The notes under the pieces: generated by a model
What the model was told of the DNA's origin: nothing
What the model saw: the letters and a program-made list of their open reading frames with translations, nothing else
Databases searched by the model: none
Assembly: GCF_023498005.1 (NCBI RefSeq)
Contig: NZ_CP097289.1
Location: 3,782,001-3,846,000, forward strand
From: Streptomyces durmitorensis
Lineage (GTDB): Bacteria; Actinomycetota; Actinomycetes; Streptomycetales; Streptomycetaceae
DNA: 64,000 nt
Reading direction: 5' to 3'
Made by a program: the position numbers and the translations under genes
In this document: positions 16,000 to 25,057 of the stretch, in pieces
Layout of the letters: the number at the start of each line of letters is the position of its first letter
Position numbering within the stretch: the stretch's first letter is position 1

Positions 16000-17211
16000 A
16001 TGCAGGTCATCCAGTCGACGAAGCTCGCCAACGTCTGTTACGAGATCCGGGGCCCGGTGCTCGAGGAGGCGATGCGGCTGGAAGCTGCGGGCCACCGCAT
16101 CCTCAAGCTCAACACCGGCAACCCCGCGGCCTTCGGGTTCGAGTGCCCTCCCGAGATCCTGGAGGACGTCCTCCGCAACGTCGGCGACGCGCACGGATAC
16201 GGGGACGCGAAGGGCCTGCTCGCCGCCCGCCGCGCGGTGGTCATGCACAACCAGACCCTGGGCATCGAGACGGACGTCGAGCACGTCTTCATCGGCAACG
16301 GCGTCTCCGAGCTCATCGTCATGGCCATGCAGGGCCTGCTCGACGACGGCGACGAGGTACTCGTACCGGCGCCGGACTATCCGCTGTGGACGGCCGCGGT
16401 CTCGCTCTCCGGCGGCACGGCCGTGCACTACCGCTGCGACGAGCAGGCGGACTGGATGCCGGACCTCGCCGACATCGAGCGCAAGGTGACCGACCGCACC
16501 AAGGCGCTCGTGATCATCAACCCGAACAATCCGACGGGCGCCGTGTACAGCGAGGACATGCTGCGCGGCCTCACCGACATCGCACGGCGCCACAATCTCC
16601 TGGTCTGCTCGGACGAGATCTACGACAAGATCCTCTACGACGACGCGGTCCACACCCCCACCGCCGCCATCGCCCCCGACCTGCTCACCCTCACCTTCAA
16701 CGGCATGTCGAAGGCGTACCGCGTGGCCGGTTACCGCGTCGGCTGGGTGGCGATCTCCGGGCCGAAGGCGCACGCGTCCTCGTACATCGAGGGCCTGACG
16801 ATCCTCGCGAACATGCGCCTGTGCGCGAACATGCCCGGCCAGCACGGCGTGGTCGCGGCGCTCAGCGGACGGCAGACCATCAACGACCTCGTCCTGCCGG
16901 GCGGGCGCCTGGTGGAGCAGCGCGACACCGCGTACGACCTGCTTACGCAGATCCCCGGCGTGAGCTGCGTGAAGCCCAAGGGGTCGCTCTACCTCTTCCC
17001 GCGGCTCGACCCGAAGGTCTTCAAGATCAAGGACGACCGCCAGATGGTGCTCGACCTGCTCCGCGCCGAGAAGATCATGGTCGTCCACGGCACGGGCTTC
17101 AACTGGCCGGAGCCGGATCACTTCCGGGTGGTCACGCTGCCCACGACGACGGATCTGACCGAGGCCGTCACCCGGATCGGGAACTTCCTGGACGGCTACA
17201 GCCAGCCCTAG
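16000..17211 (+). CDS. alaA: Alanine/valine-type PLP aminotransferase (AlaA-like)
   Basis: 403 aa, class I/II aminotransferase, closest in motif to E. coli AlaA (YfbQ). It has the NPNNPTGAVYS motif, the SDEIYDKILYDD Asp/Tyr pair, the PLP-lysine motif FNGMSKAYRVAGYRVGW and the FRVV Arg at the C-terminus. It transfers amino groups between glutamate and pyruvate or 2-ketoisovalerate. The ATG at 16000 has no ribosome site; TAAGCT at 15987-15992 ends 7 nt before it, so the mRNA is probably leaderless. The in-frame ATG at 15940 would add 20 poorly conserved residues. A 12-bp tandem repeat follows the stop. Confidence 0.9.
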   Translation: MQVIQSTKLANVCYEIRGPVLEEAMRLEAAGHRILKLNTGNPAAFGFECPPEILEDVLRNVGDAHGYGDAKGLLAARRAVVMHNQTLGIETDVEHVFIGNGVSELIVMAMQGLLDDGDEVLVPAPDYPLWTAAVSLSGGTAVHYRCDEQADWMPDLADIERKVTDRTKALVIINPNNPTGAVYSEDMLRGLTDIARRHNLLVCSDEIYDKILYDDAVHTPTAAIAPDLLTLTFNGMSKAYRVAGYRVGWVAISGPKAHASSYIEGLTILANMRLCANMPGQHGVVAALSGRQTINDLVLPGGRLVEQRDTAYDLLTQIPGVSCVKPKGSLYLFPRLDPKVFKIKDDRQMVLDLLRAEKIMVVHGTGFNWPEPDHFRVVTLPTTTDLTEAVTRIGNFLDGYSQP

Positions 17212-17212
17212 T

Positions 17213-17252
17213 CCCGGGATCAGCCCCGGGATCAGCCCCGGGATCAGCCCCG
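17213..17252 (+). repeat. 12-bp tandem repeat after alaA
   Basis: Just over three copies of CCCCGGGATCAG follow directly on the alaA stop codon. Each unit holds a self-complementary CCCGGG, so the array can form small hairpins and may end transcription. Confidence 0.6.
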
Positions 17253-17260
17253 GCTCAACT

Positions 17261-17275
17261 TTAGACTGAATCTAA
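17261..17275. promoter_or_regulatory. PerR/FurA-like box in front of the 17316 gene
   Basis: Perfect TTAGA-CTGAA-TCTAA palindrome (5-5-5), close in pattern to PerR/CatR-type Fur-family boxes (TTAGAATCATTCTAA-like). It lies 40 nt before the ATG, just upstream of a TAGGAT -10-like box at 17278-17283, so a bound repressor would block the promoter. Regulator identity is inferred. Confidence 0.5.
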
Positions 17276-17315
17276 TGTAGGATGGCTTTCAAGCTACCCG
17301 CCAGGAGGCCATCCC

Positions 17316-17726
17316 ATGTACGAGCCGATCCGCACCAAGTCGGTCCATGCCATGGCCGACCCGGGCGACTTCCCGCACCGCTCCCGCGAGGAGGAGCTGG
17401 ACATCCAGCTCGCCGCGCATCTGGCCGCGCTCCTCGCCGTCACGGACGAGTTGCGCGCCCTCGCGCCCGGCGCCGACCTCGACGACGCCGCCGAGCAGCT
17501 GGCGTCCGAGGTGGCCCGGCTGCGCGGAGGCCTCACGCCCGTCCGCTCGGCCGTGGTGACCGCGATCCACGAACCGCACCTCACCGCCCTGCACCAGCGC
17601 GCCCATGCCCTCGCGGGCCGCGCCCTGGTGGTGGCGGCGTCCCGCGCTGACACGGCGGCGGCGATTCTCGCTGCGCGGCGCATGGATGCGCATGAGGGCG
17701 CTGCCCGCCTTGTGGGCGCCCTCTGA
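17316..17726 (+). CDS. Small helical protein, unknown function, possibly redox-regulated
   Basis: 136 aa from an ATG with a good AGGAGG 9 nt upstream. The protein is Ala-rich and almost certainly all helical: amphipathic helices around residues 25-45, 55-75 and 85-130. No cysteine, signal peptide or membrane segment is visible. Residues such as H19, H74, E75, H78 and H82 could bind a metal. I do not recognise a characterised family. The promoter carries a PerR/Fur-like palindrome, so expression may respond to peroxide or iron. It is monocistronic, followed by a hairpin. Confidence 0.75.
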   Translation: MYEPIRTKSVHAMADPGDFPHRSREEELDIQLAAHLAALLAVTDELRALAPGADLDDAAEQLASEVARLRGGLTPVRSAVVTAIHEPHLTALHQRAHALAGRALVVAASRADTAAAILAARRMDAHEGAARLVGAL

Positions 17727-17784
17727 GCTGCCGCTGAGGCTGCTTGCGCGGCCGCGGGTGCGCCGTGGCTGGGCGCGCAGTTCC

Positions 17785-17806
17785 CCGCGCCCCTTCGGGG
17801 GCGCGG
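17785..17806 (+). terminator. Terminator after the 17316 gene
   Basis: 9-bp stem CCGCGCCCC / GGGGCGCGG with a short loop, 59 nt after the stop codon. The surrounding GCGCAGTTCCCCGCGCCCC stretch looks like a dispersed Streptomyces terminator element. Confidence 0.65.
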
Positions 17807-17817
17807 CCATGAACGGC

Positions 17818-17851
17818 CCCGGTCCGAAGGCCCTGAGGTCTTCGGACCGGG
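17818..17851 (-). terminator. Terminator after the beta-propeller gene
   Basis: Perfect 12-bp inverted repeat CCCGGTCCGAAG / CTTCGGACCGGG with a 10-nt loop, 15 nt past the minus-strand stop at 17866. Confidence 0.8.
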
Positions 17852-17865
17852 AGCCATCTACCCGG

Positions 17866-19605
17866 CTAGCTGATCACCCGTACCGTCGCCTCGGCCGACG
17901 AGCCCGTGTGCAGCGCGTCGCCCTCGTAGCTCACCGCGTAGACCGTCCTGCCCCTCTTGCTCGGCAGGTCCCTGACCTTGAACGTGCCGTCGGCCGCGAC
18001 CGATGCCGAGGTCAGCTCGCCCGTCGTGCCGAACCGGTCGGTCCGCGTCACCTTCAAGCTGATCCCGGACGGCAGCGCACGCCCCTGCCCGGTCAGCTTG
18101 CCGGTGATCTCGACGCCGCCCGCGCGCGTCGCCTCGGCGGGCGCCGTCAGCTCGATCGCCGTGGCCGCCTTCGCGACGTCCACGGTGACCGTGACGTCCT
18201 CGGCGGGGCGGTGCGTGACATCGCCGAGGAACCGCAGCGTGTACGTCGCCTCGCCCAGCCGGTCCGGCACGTCCAGGACGGTGAAGCTGCCGTCCGCCGC
18301 GACCTTGGCCGCCGCCACGTCCGTCGTGCCGTCCGCGTCCTTGCGGACCGCCTCCACCTTCACCGGCTCCGCGGGCGCGGGCCCGTCCAGCTCCAACTTG
18401 CCGCGGATACCGAGGGGTTCACCGACCACGGGCTTAGCGGGCGTGGTGCTGAGCGTGCCCGAGAAGCGCGAGTCGTACTGGGCCGCCGGCGGCTTGATGA
18501 CGTGCAGCCAGTGGCTGCTGCCGCCGTCCGAGGTCACCGCGAAGAGCCGCGAGCCGTCCTTGGCCCAGCCAAGGCCCTGCGGCACGACCCGCGAGCCGTC
18601 GAGCTCCCCCTCGAAGGCGAACTCGATCGGGGTGGTGCCGTCCGCCGGGTCGGCGGGCTGGATCAGCAGATCGGAGGTGCTGCCGGACGCGACCGCGCCC
18701 CGCGCCACGTACTTCCCGTCGCCGCTGAACGCCACCGCCGACGCCTTCGCGCCCTCGGCCAGGGGCTGGTACGCCGCCGGGGCGTCCGACAGATCGGCGG
18801 CGTCGAGCAGCCGGGTGCCGTACGCGGCGTCCGCGACGGCGATCCGCTTGCCGTCGGCGCTCTGGGCGATGTCCTTCAGGTCCAGGGCGCCCTTGCCCTC
18901 GGCGTCCGCGAAGCGCCGCTGGGGCCCGCGCACCAGGGTCTCGCCGCTCGCGTCGAAGGTGGTGAGGAACGCGTTGGCCTCGTTGCCCGCGCCCGCCTGC
19001 CCCATCACGAGCCGGTCGGGCGCCTCTGGGCCGGCCTCCAGCCTCAGCCGTCCCTGGCTGCTCCAGCCGGTGTTGACGAACGATGTGTCCTTGACGCCGT
19101 ACAGGTCCGCGGCGTTGTCGGGCCGGTCGCAGTACGAGCCGGTGTACGGCGTCTCCGTGAACCACGTCTTGCCGCCCGCCACGGCCACGTCCCGGCCGCA
19201 CTCGACGTCGTAGGGCGTGTAGGACGCGCCGCTCTTGGTCTGCGTCGCCGTGTCGAACGCCACGATCCGGTTGGACACCGACACGTTCAGCGTCGCGCCG
19301 TCCGCGCTGAGCGCCATGCCGGAGGCCGGCTGGTCGGTGGCGAGTGAACCCACCCGCTGGCCCTCGAAGTTGTAGACCCAGACCTGGCTGGCGCCGCTGC
19401 TCTTTCGTCCGTCGGTGACATAGACACGCTCGTGCGCGTTGTCGACCACCATCGCCCCGAACGTGGAGATCGGCAGCTTGGCCGCCTCGTCCGAGGGCGT
19501 GGCGGCGTACGCGGCGGGTGTGCCGACGGCGACGAGGCCCGCCGAGCCGAGCACCACCGCGAGCGCGGCGCCCGTCACACGTCTCAACCGCTGAGAGTTC
19601 TTCAA
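17866..19605 (-). CDS. Secreted beta-propeller protein with Ig-like repeats
   Basis: 579 aa assuming the TTG at 19603-19605, the only start with a ribosome site (GGGGGG 5-6 nt upstream) and a proper signal peptide right after it (KNSQRLRR then a hydrophobic stretch, cleavage near AYAATP). Residues about 45-360 are YVTN/lactonase-type propeller repeats (VYVTDGRKSSGASQVWVY, MALSADGATLNVS, VAFSGDGKYVA). Residues about 365-579 hold two Ig-like (Big_3-type) repeats with GTTDVAAAKVAADGSFTV and GELTSASVAADGTFKV. This layout suits an extracellular binding or wall-associated protein; no enzyme site is evident. Confidence 0.85.
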   Translation of the reverse strand: MKNSQRLRRVTGAALAVVLGSAGLVAVGTPAAYAATPSDEAAKLPISTFGAMVVDNAHERVYVTDGRKSSGASQVWVYNFEGQRVGSLATDQPASGMALSADGATLNVSVSNRIVAFDTATQTKSGASYTPYDVECGRDVAVAGGKTWFTETPYTGSYCDRPDNAADLYGVKDTSFVNTGWSSQGRLRLEAGPEAPDRLVMGQAGAGNEANAFLTTFDASGETLVRGPQRRFADAEGKGALDLKDIAQSADGKRIAVADAAYGTRLLDAADLSDAPAAYQPLAEGAKASAVAFSGDGKYVARGAVASGSTSDLLIQPADPADGTTPIEFAFEGELDGSRVVPQGLGWAKDGSRLFAVTSDGGSSHWLHVIKPPAAQYDSRFSGTLSTTPAKPVVGEPLGIRGKLELDGPAPAEPVKVEAVRKDADGTTDVAAAKVAADGSFTVLDVPDRLGEATYTLRFLGDVTHRPAEDVTVTVDVAKAATAIELTAPAEATRAGGVEITGKLTGQGRALPSGISLKVTRTDRFGTTGELTSASVAADGTFKVRDLPSKRGRTVYAVSYEGDALHTGSSAEATVRVIS

Positions 19606-19743
19606 CTTGGCCCCCCACAGGCTGTGTTGACGGCCGCAGCAAATCGGCGGGCCGCCTTGTGGGGTCATTGAAACATGTGAGGGGCATGTGAAGGCAAGGT
19701 ACCCAATATGCGGATGTAAACGGACTGACTCGCTCCTCACATG

Positions 19744-19781
19744 CCGGAAGACCCCGCACGCCGTTGTGCGGGGTCTTCCGG
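19744..19781 (-). terminator. Terminator after pckG
   Basis: Perfect 16-bp inverted repeat (19744-19759 and 19766-19781) with a 6-nt loop, 14 nt past the pckG stop on the minus strand. Confidence 0.85.
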
Positions 19782-19794
19782 TATGCGCGGTACG

Positions 19795-21639
19795 TCAGCC
19801 GAGACGCTGCACCAGGGCGCGGTACTCGTCCCACAGCTCCTTGGGCGTGTGGTCGCCGAAGGTGTTCAGGTGCTCGGGGATCAGCGAGGCCTCGTCGCGC
19901 CAGACCTCCTTGTCGACCGTGAGCAGGAACTCCAGGTCGGCGGCGGGCAGTTCGAGCCCTTCCGTGTCCAGCGAGTCGGCCGTCGGCAGGATGCCGATGG
20001 GGGTCTCGACGCCCTCGGCCCTGCCGTCGAGGCGGTCGACGATCCACTTCAGGACGCGGCTGTTCTCACCGAAGCCGGGCCACACGAACTTGCCCTCCGC
20101 GTTCTTGCGGAACCAGTTCACGTAGTAGATCTTCGGGAGCTTCGACTGGTCGGGCTTGTCCGCGCCGACCTTGACCCAGTGGGCCATGTAGTCGCCCATG
20201 TTGTAGCCGCAGAACGGCAGCATGGCGAACGGGTCGCGGCGCAGCTCGCCGACCTTGCCCTCGGCGGCCGCGGTCTTCTCGGACGCGACGTTCGCACCGA
20301 GGAAGACACCGTGCTGCCAGTTGAAGGACTCCGTCACCAGCGGCACCGCGCTGGCGCGACGGCCGCCGAAGAGGATCGCCGAGATCGGCACGCCCTTGGG
20401 GTCCTCCCACTCGGGCGCGATGATCGGGCACTGCGAGGCGGGGGTGGTGAAGCGCGCGTTCGGGTGCGCGGCCGGGACACCCGACTCGGGGGTCCAGTCG
20501 TTGCCCTTCCAGTCGGTGAGGTGGGCGGGAGTCTCCTCCGTCATGCCCTCCCACCAGACGTCGTTGTCGTCGGTGAGCGCGACGTTCGTGAAGACCGAGT
20601 TGCCCCACAGGGTCTTCATGGCGTTGGCGTTGGTGTGCTCGCCGGTGCCGGGCGCGACGCCGAAGAAACCGGCCTCGGGGTTGATCGCGTAGAGCCGGCC
20701 GTCCTCGCCGAAGCGCATCCAGGCGATGTCGTCACCGATGGTCTCGACCGTCCAGCCGCGGACCGTCGGCTCCAGCATGGCGAGGTTCGTCTTGCCACAG
20801 GCGCTCGGGAACGCGGCCGCGACGTACTTGCTCTCGCCCTGCGGGGGCGTGAGCTTGAGGATCAGCATGTGCTCGGCCAGCCAGCCCTCGTCGCGCGCCA
20901 TGACGGAGGCGATGCGCAGGGCGTAGCACTTCTTGCCGAGCAGGGCGTTGCCGCCGTAGCCCGAGCCGTACGACCAGATCTCGCGGTCCTCGGGGAAGTG
21001 CGAGATGTACTTGGTGGAGTTGCAGGGCCACGGCACGTCGGCCTCGCCCGCTTCGAGCGGCGCGCCGAGCGTGTGGACGGCCTTGACGAAGAAGCCGTCC
21101 TCGCCGAGCTCGTCCAGGACCGCCTGGCCCATGCGGGTCATGGTGCGCATGGAGACGGCGACGTACGCGGAGTCGGTGATCTCGACGCCGATGGCGGAAA
21201 GCGGCGAGCCGACCGGGCCCATGCAGAAGGGCACGACGTACATCGTGCGACCGCGCATCGAGCCGCGGAAGACGCCCTTCTCGCCCGCGAAGATCTCCCG
21301 CATCTCGGCGGGGGCCTTCCAGTGGTTGGTCGGGCCCGCGTCCTCCTCCTTCTCGGAGCAGATGAAGGTGCGGTCCTCGACGCGCGCGACGTCGGTCGGG
21401 TCGGAGGCCGCGTAGTACGAGTTCGGGCGCTTGATCGGGTCGAGCTTCTTGAAGGTGCCCTTGGCGACGAGCTCCTCGCACAGGCGCTCGTACTCAGCCT
21501 CGGATCCGTCACACCAGACCACGCTGTCCGGCTGCGTCAGTTCGGCGATCTCGCTCACCCAGGAGACGAGGTCCTGGTGGTTGGTGGGAACGGTGCCCAG
21601 GGGCTCAGAGAGAAGGGGAGCCGCGATGTCGCGCGCCAC
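19795..21639 (-). CDS. pckG: Phosphoenolpyruvate carboxykinase (GTP)
   Basis: 614 aa, the normal length of GTP-dependent PEPCK. The start is a GTG preceded by AGGAGC. Family motifs seen are the P-loop ([15 protein letters not shown], with the hyper-reactive Cys), the metal/substrate Asp motif ([12 protein letters not shown]), the Arg of [14 protein letters not shown], and [12 protein letters not shown]. It catalyses oxaloacetate + GTP to PEP + CO2 + GDP, the entry point of gluconeogenesis, and in Streptomyces links TCA intermediates to PEP. It is monocistronic with its own terminator. Assignment is certain. Confidence 0.98.
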   Translation of the reverse strand: MARDIAAPLLSEPLGTVPTNHQDLVSWVSEIAELTQPDSVVWCDGSEAEYERLCEELVAKGTFKKLDPIKRPNSYYAASDPTDVARVEDRTFICSEKEEDAGPTNHWKAPAEMREIFAGEKGVFRGSMRGRTMYVVPFCMGPVGSPLSAIGVEITDSAYVAVSMRTMTRMGQAVLDELGEDGFFVKAVHTLGAPLEAGEADVPWPCNSTKYISHFPEDREIWSYGSGYGGNALLGKKCYALRIASVMARDEGWLAEHMLILKLTPPQGESKYVAAAFPSACGKTNLAMLEPTVRGWTVETIGDDIAWMRFGEDGRLYAINPEAGFFGVAPGTGEHTNANAMKTLWGNSVFTNVALTDDNDVWWEGMTEETPAHLTDWKGNDWTPESGVPAAHPNARFTTPASQCPIIAPEWEDPKGVPISAILFGGRRASAVPLVTESFNWQHGVFLGANVASEKTAAAEGKVGELRRDPFAMLPFCGYNMGDYMAHWVKVGADKPDQSKLPKIYYVNWFRKNAEGKFVWPGFGENSRVLKWIVDRLDGRAEGVETPIGILPTADSLDTEGLELPAADLEFLLTVDKEVWRDEASLIPEHLNTFGDHTPKELWDEYRALVQRLG

Positions 21640-21948
21640 GATTGCTCCTATACGGGGGGTTTATAGGTTTGTTGCCCCGTGGGGGCTGCGACCCGGACGC
21701 TTCACGTGTTGATCCCTCTGGCGCTCATCCGGTGCCGACCGCACTCATTTGATCATCCGACGCTTCTGCGCATATGTCCAGAGGGCCTCCCACATGAGCG
21801 GCGTGAGCATCGCCACTCGCTCGGGCGGCCTCCCGTGCGCGAATCCGTCACTTGTACGCTCGGGTATCACCGTGAGCATCGCCACTTGTGGGCCACGGTT
21901 CCCCATGACTGATGCCTAACTTACGGTTGCGTAGGTACGATTCTCCTC
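21640..21948. other. Divergent intergenic region between pckG and the hemolysin III gene, with a direct repeat
   Basis: 309 nt with no gene. GTGAGCATCGCCACT occurs twice (21803-21817 and 21872-21886), exactly 69 bp apart. The region must hold the promoters of both divergent genes. The palindrome and -10 box of the hemolysin III gene are given separately. Confidence 0.55.
21922..21941 (+). promoter_or_regulatory. Operator-like palindrome and leaderless -10 box of the hemolysin III gene
   Basis: TACG-GTTG-CGTA (21922-21933) is a perfect 4-4-4 palindrome directly upstream of TACGAT (21936-21941), which ends 7 nt before the ATG. A protein bound there would block the promoter. The regulator is unknown; the form resembles TetR-family sites. 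Confidence 0.45.
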
Positions 21949-22671
21949 ATGACCGCTCCCGTCCCTGACGCGATCACGAACACCCAGGACACCAGCCGCG
22001 ACCCGGCCTCCGGCTCCGACTCGTCCATGCTCGAAGAAGTGAAGCCGAAGATGCGCGGCTGGCTGCACGCGGGCATGTTCCCCGCGGTGCTCGTCTCCGG
22101 CATCGCGCTCCTGGCGCTCACGGATTCCACGCGCGCGCGGATCGCCTGCGGGATCTACGTCCTGACGGCGTGCCTGCTCTTCGGAGTGAGCGCGATCTAC
22201 CACCGGGGCACCTGGAGTCCGCGCGCGGACGGCGTGCTGCGCAGACTCGACCACGCGAACATCTTCCTGATCATCGCGGGCACGTACACCCCGCTGACGA
22301 TGCTGCTCCTGCCCGACTCCAAGGGGCAGTGGCTGCTCTGGGGCGTCTGGGGCGCGGCGGTGGCAGGCATCCTCTTCCGGGTCTTCTGGGTCGGCGCGCC
22401 CCGCTGGCTCTACACCCCCTGCTACATCGCGATGGGCTGGGCCGCGGTCTTCTTCCTGCCCGACTTCCTGCGGGCGGGCGGCGTCGCCGTCCTGGTCCTG
22501 GTGATCGTGGGCGGGCTGCTCTACAGCGCGGGCGGCGTGATCTACGGAATCAAGCGCCCCAACCCCTCCCCGCGCTTCTTCGGCTTCCATGAGGTCTTCC
22601 ACTCCCTGACGCTGGCCGCCTTCGCGGTGCACTACGTGGGGATCTCGCTGGTGGCTTACGGACACGGATAA
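21949..22671 (+). CDS. Hemolysin III / PAQR family membrane protein
   Basis: 240 aa with seven hydrophobic segments after a ~35-residue cytoplasmic tail. PAQR/HlyIII motifs are present: SAIYHRGTW with the first metal His, LRRLDHANIFLIIAGTYTP, and FHEVFHSLTLAAFAVHY with the two C-terminal His. In this superfamily the Ser/Asp/His set forms a zinc site in the membrane. The bacterial role is unsettled (membrane hydrolase or stress-related); the name hemolysin is historical. No ribosome site is visible; TACGAT 7 nt upstream of the ATG indicates a leaderless mRNA. Confidence 0.92.
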   Translation: MTAPVPDAITNTQDTSRDPASGSDSSMLEEVKPKMRGWLHAGMFPAVLVSGIALLALTDSTRARIACGIYVLTACLLFGVSAIYHRGTWSPRADGVLRRLDHANIFLIIAGTYTPLTMLLLPDSKGQWLLWGVWGAAVAGILFRVFWVGAPRWLYTPCYIAMGWAAVFFLPDFLRAGGVAVLVLVIVGGLLYSAGGVIYGIKRPNPSPRFFGFHEVFHSLTLAAFAVHYVGISLVAYGHG

Positions 22672-22688
22672 GCACACCCGCTCTCTTC

Positions 22689-22716
22689 ATGGCCGCGGCT
22701 TTCGAGCCGCGGCCAT
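22689..22716 (+). terminator. Terminator after the hemolysin III gene
   Basis: Perfect 12-bp stem ATGGCCGCGGCT / AGCCGCGGCCAT closed by a TTCG tetraloop, 18 nt past the stop codon. Confidence 0.85.
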
Positions 22717-22769
22717 TTGCGTTCGTCGATGGCCCCGCCTCGACGGTCCCGCCTCGACGGTCCCACATC

Positions 22770-22803
22770 TTGACGGTGACTACCTTTTGAGAGCTACTCT
22801 CAA
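22770..22803 (+). promoter_or_regulatory. Promoter and TetR-type operator of the MFS-tetR operon
   Basis: TTGACG (22770-22775) and TACTCT (22795-22800) are spaced 19 bp, and the -10 ends 6 nt before the ATG. A perfect 17-bp palindrome, TTGAGAG-CTA-CTCTCAA (22787-22803), covers the -10 element, so repressor binding would exclude RNA polymerase. The TetR gene at the end of the operon is the obvious candidate. Confidence 0.7.
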
Positions 22804-22806
22804 TTC

Positions 22807-24366
22807 ATGGCCACTGTCACAAGCTCGTCTGCCGCGCAACGGCAGGACCCCCGCCGCTGGTGGGCGCTCGCCGCCCTGGTCGCGAGCATGCTCGTGCTCG
22901 GTTTCGACATGACGATCCTCAACGTCGCCCTGCCGACGATGGCCGGACAGCTGGACGCGAGCACGGGCGAGCAACAGTGGATGGCGGACGCGTACGTCGT
23001 CGTCTTCGCGGCCCTGATGCTTCCGGCCGGGCTGCTCGGCGACCGGTTCGGGCGCCGCAGGATGCTGATCACCGGGCTCGGGATCTTCCTGGTGGGCTCG
23101 TTGATCGGCACCCTGGTCGACTCCGTCGAGCTGGTCGTCGTGGCACGGGCGGTCATGGGCATGGGCGGCGCGCTCGTCATGCCCCTCGCCCTGGCCGTGC
23201 TGCCCGCCCTCTTCGCCCCCGGCGAGCGGACCAAGGCCATCGGCATCGTCTCGGCGGCCTCCGCGCTCGGCGCGCCGCTCGGACCGATCGTCGGCGGCTG
23301 GCTCCTCGACCACTTCTGGTGGGGCTCGATCTTCCTGATCAACGTCCCGATGGTCGCGATCGGCATCACGGCCTGCGTCTTCCTGCTCCCGGAGACGACC
23401 GACCCGTCGTCCCCCAAGGTCGACGTCGCCTCCACCGCGCTCACCGCGGCCGGGCTCGGCGCGCTCATCTACGCGATCATCGAAGCGCCCGTACGCGGCT
23501 GGGGCGACCCCCTGATCCTCTCCATGTTCGGCGGCGCGCTCGCCCTGATCGCCGCGCTCGTCCTGCGGGAACGGAACATGCCGCGCCCGATGCTCGACAT
23601 GTCGCTGCTCCGCAACCGCGGCTTCCTGCTCAACACGCTCGCGGCGACGCTCGTCATGTTCGTCCTGTCGGGCCTGATGTTCGTGCTCCCGCAGTATCTC
23701 CAGGCGGTCCTGGGGCACGACGCCTTCGGCACGGGCGTGCGGATGCTGCCGATGATGGGCGGACTCCTCGTCGCGGCGAAGTGCGCGGAGCCCGTCGTAC
23801 GCCGCTTCGGCCCGCGCTCGGTGATCAGCTGCGGGCTCGTCGTGCTCGCCTTCGCGGCGATCCTCGGCAGCCGTACGACGATCGAGTCCGGCTACGGCTT
23901 CACCGCGCTGTGGCTCACCATCGCCGGACTCGGCTTCGGCTTCGCCGTCGTGCCGGCCATGGACTCGGCCCTCGGCGCGCTCCCCGTGGAGCGTGCGGGA
24001 TCGGGCACGGGGCTCCTCATGACCGTGCGCCAGGTGGGCAGCGCCATCGGAATCGCGCTCCTCGGCTCCCTGCTCTCCAGCGTGTACGTCGACCGCCTCG
24101 ACACCGCCAGGATCCCGGACGCGGCGGCGGACGCCGCGGGCGAGTCGGTGGTGGCCGCCCACGCGGTCGCCGAACGGCTGGGGGTCTCGAAGCTCGCCGA
24201 CTCCGCCGACGAGGCGTACATCGACGGCATGGTGACGGTCCTCCTCGTCAGCGGTATCGCGGCGCTGGTGACAGCACTGCTGGTCGCGGCGCTGCTGCCG
24301 AAGGCGACTCCCGCGCCGCCGGACGCCGCCGACATGGCACGGCGGGCGACGGATGCCCGACAATGA
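22807..24366 (+). CDS. MFS multidrug exporter, DHA2 (EmrB/QacA) family
   Basis: 519 aa with about 14 membrane segments, standard for the 14-TMS drug:H+ antiporters. Motif A is LLGDRFGRRRMLITG, motif C contains SALGAPLGPIVGGW, and the first helix carries the DHA2 motif D-like LGFDMTILNVALPTM. It exports hydrophobic or cationic compounds using the proton gradient. The stop overlaps the tetR start (ATGA), so the pair is one operon behind a palindrome-covered promoter. This is a typical inducible efflux unit; the ligand and substrate are unknown. Confidence 0.95.
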   Translation: MATVTSSSAAQRQDPRRWWALAALVASMLVLGFDMTILNVALPTMAGQLDASTGEQQWMADAYVVVFAALMLPAGLLGDRFGRRRMLITGLGIFLVGSLIGTLVDSVELVVVARAVMGMGGALVMPLALAVLPALFAPGERTKAIGIVSAASALGAPLGPIVGGWLLDHFWWGSIFLINVPMVAIGITACVFLLPETTDPSSPKVDVASTALTAAGLGALIYAIIEAPVRGWGDPLILSMFGGALALIAALVLRERNMPRPMLDMSLLRNRGFLLNTLAATLVMFVLSGLMFVLPQYLQAVLGHDAFGTGVRMLPMMGGLLVAAKCAEPVVRRFGPRSVISCGLVVLAFAAILGSRTTIESGYGFTALWLTIAGLGFGFAVVPAMDSALGALPVERAGSGTGLLMTVRQVGSAIGIALLGSLLSSVYVDRLDTARIPDAAADAAGESVVAAHAVAERLGVSKLADSADEAYIDGMVTVLLVSGIAALVTALLVAALLPKATPAPPDAADMARRATDARQ

Positions 24367-25016
24367 GCGCCATGACGGCCGCACGTACCTCCGCTTCCTC
24401 GCACGGTCCCCAGCTGGGACAGCTGGGGCTGCGCGAACGGAAGAAACTGAAGACCCGCATCGCGATCCGTGAGGCCACGTACCGGCTGATCAACGAACAG
24501 GGCTACGACGCGACGACGGTCGAGCAGATCGCCGAGGCCGCCGAGGTGTCGCCGTCGACCGTCTTCCGGTACTTCCCGACCAAGGAGGACATCGTCCTCA
24601 CCGACGAGTACGACCCGCTGCTCGAGGAGGAGCTGCGGGCGCGCCCCGCGGACGAGCCGATCGTGGAGTCCCTGCGGCACGTGCTGCGCAGGGCGGTGGG
24701 CCTCGGGTTCACCGAGGAGCCGGAGGTCTCGCGCCTGCGTACCCGCCTGATGATCGAGGTCCCGGCCGTGCGCTCCCGGATGCTGGAGAGCATGTCGGTC
24801 ACCGGCCGGATGCTCTGCCGCGTCATCGCGGAACGCACCGGCCGCGACCCGGGTGAGCTGGAGGTCCGGGTGTTCTCCATGGGCCTGATCGGCGCGCTGA
24901 CGGAGACGGCGGCCTACTGGGCGGAGCACGGCCACCAGGACGACCTGGGCGAGCTGGTGGGCCGCACGATGGACATGCTGGCCGCCGGTTTCGCCTCCGG
25001 ACCCGGGGCGCCGTAA
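24363..25016 (+). CDS. TetR family repressor of the upstream exporter
   Basis: 217 aa, starting inside the exporter stop codon (4-nt overlap). The N-terminal TetR helix-turn-helix is clear: KKLKTRIAIREATYRLINEQGYDATTVEQI followed by AEVSPSTVFRYFPTKEDIV. The C-terminal ligand domain (about residues 90-215) is variable, as usual. Co-transcription with the exporter and the 17-bp palindrome at their promoter argue for autoregulated repression relieved by the exported drug. (The HTH is quoted here in two parts because of its length; it spans about residues 25-75.). Confidence 0.93.
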   Translation: MSAMTAARTSASSHGPQLGQLGLRERKKLKTRIAIREATYRLINEQGYDATTVEQIAEAAEVSPSTVFRYFPTKEDIVLTDEYDPLLEEELRARPADEPIVESLRHVLRRAVGLGFTEEPEVSRLRTRLMIEVPAVRSRMLESMSVTGRMLCRVIAERTGRDPGELEVRVFSMGLIGALTETAAYWAEHGHQDDLGELVGRTMDMLAAGFASGPGAP

Positions 25017-25057
25017 ATCGTCGGCCGTCCGCGGGCGCCCCATGCCATCCTGACCGC

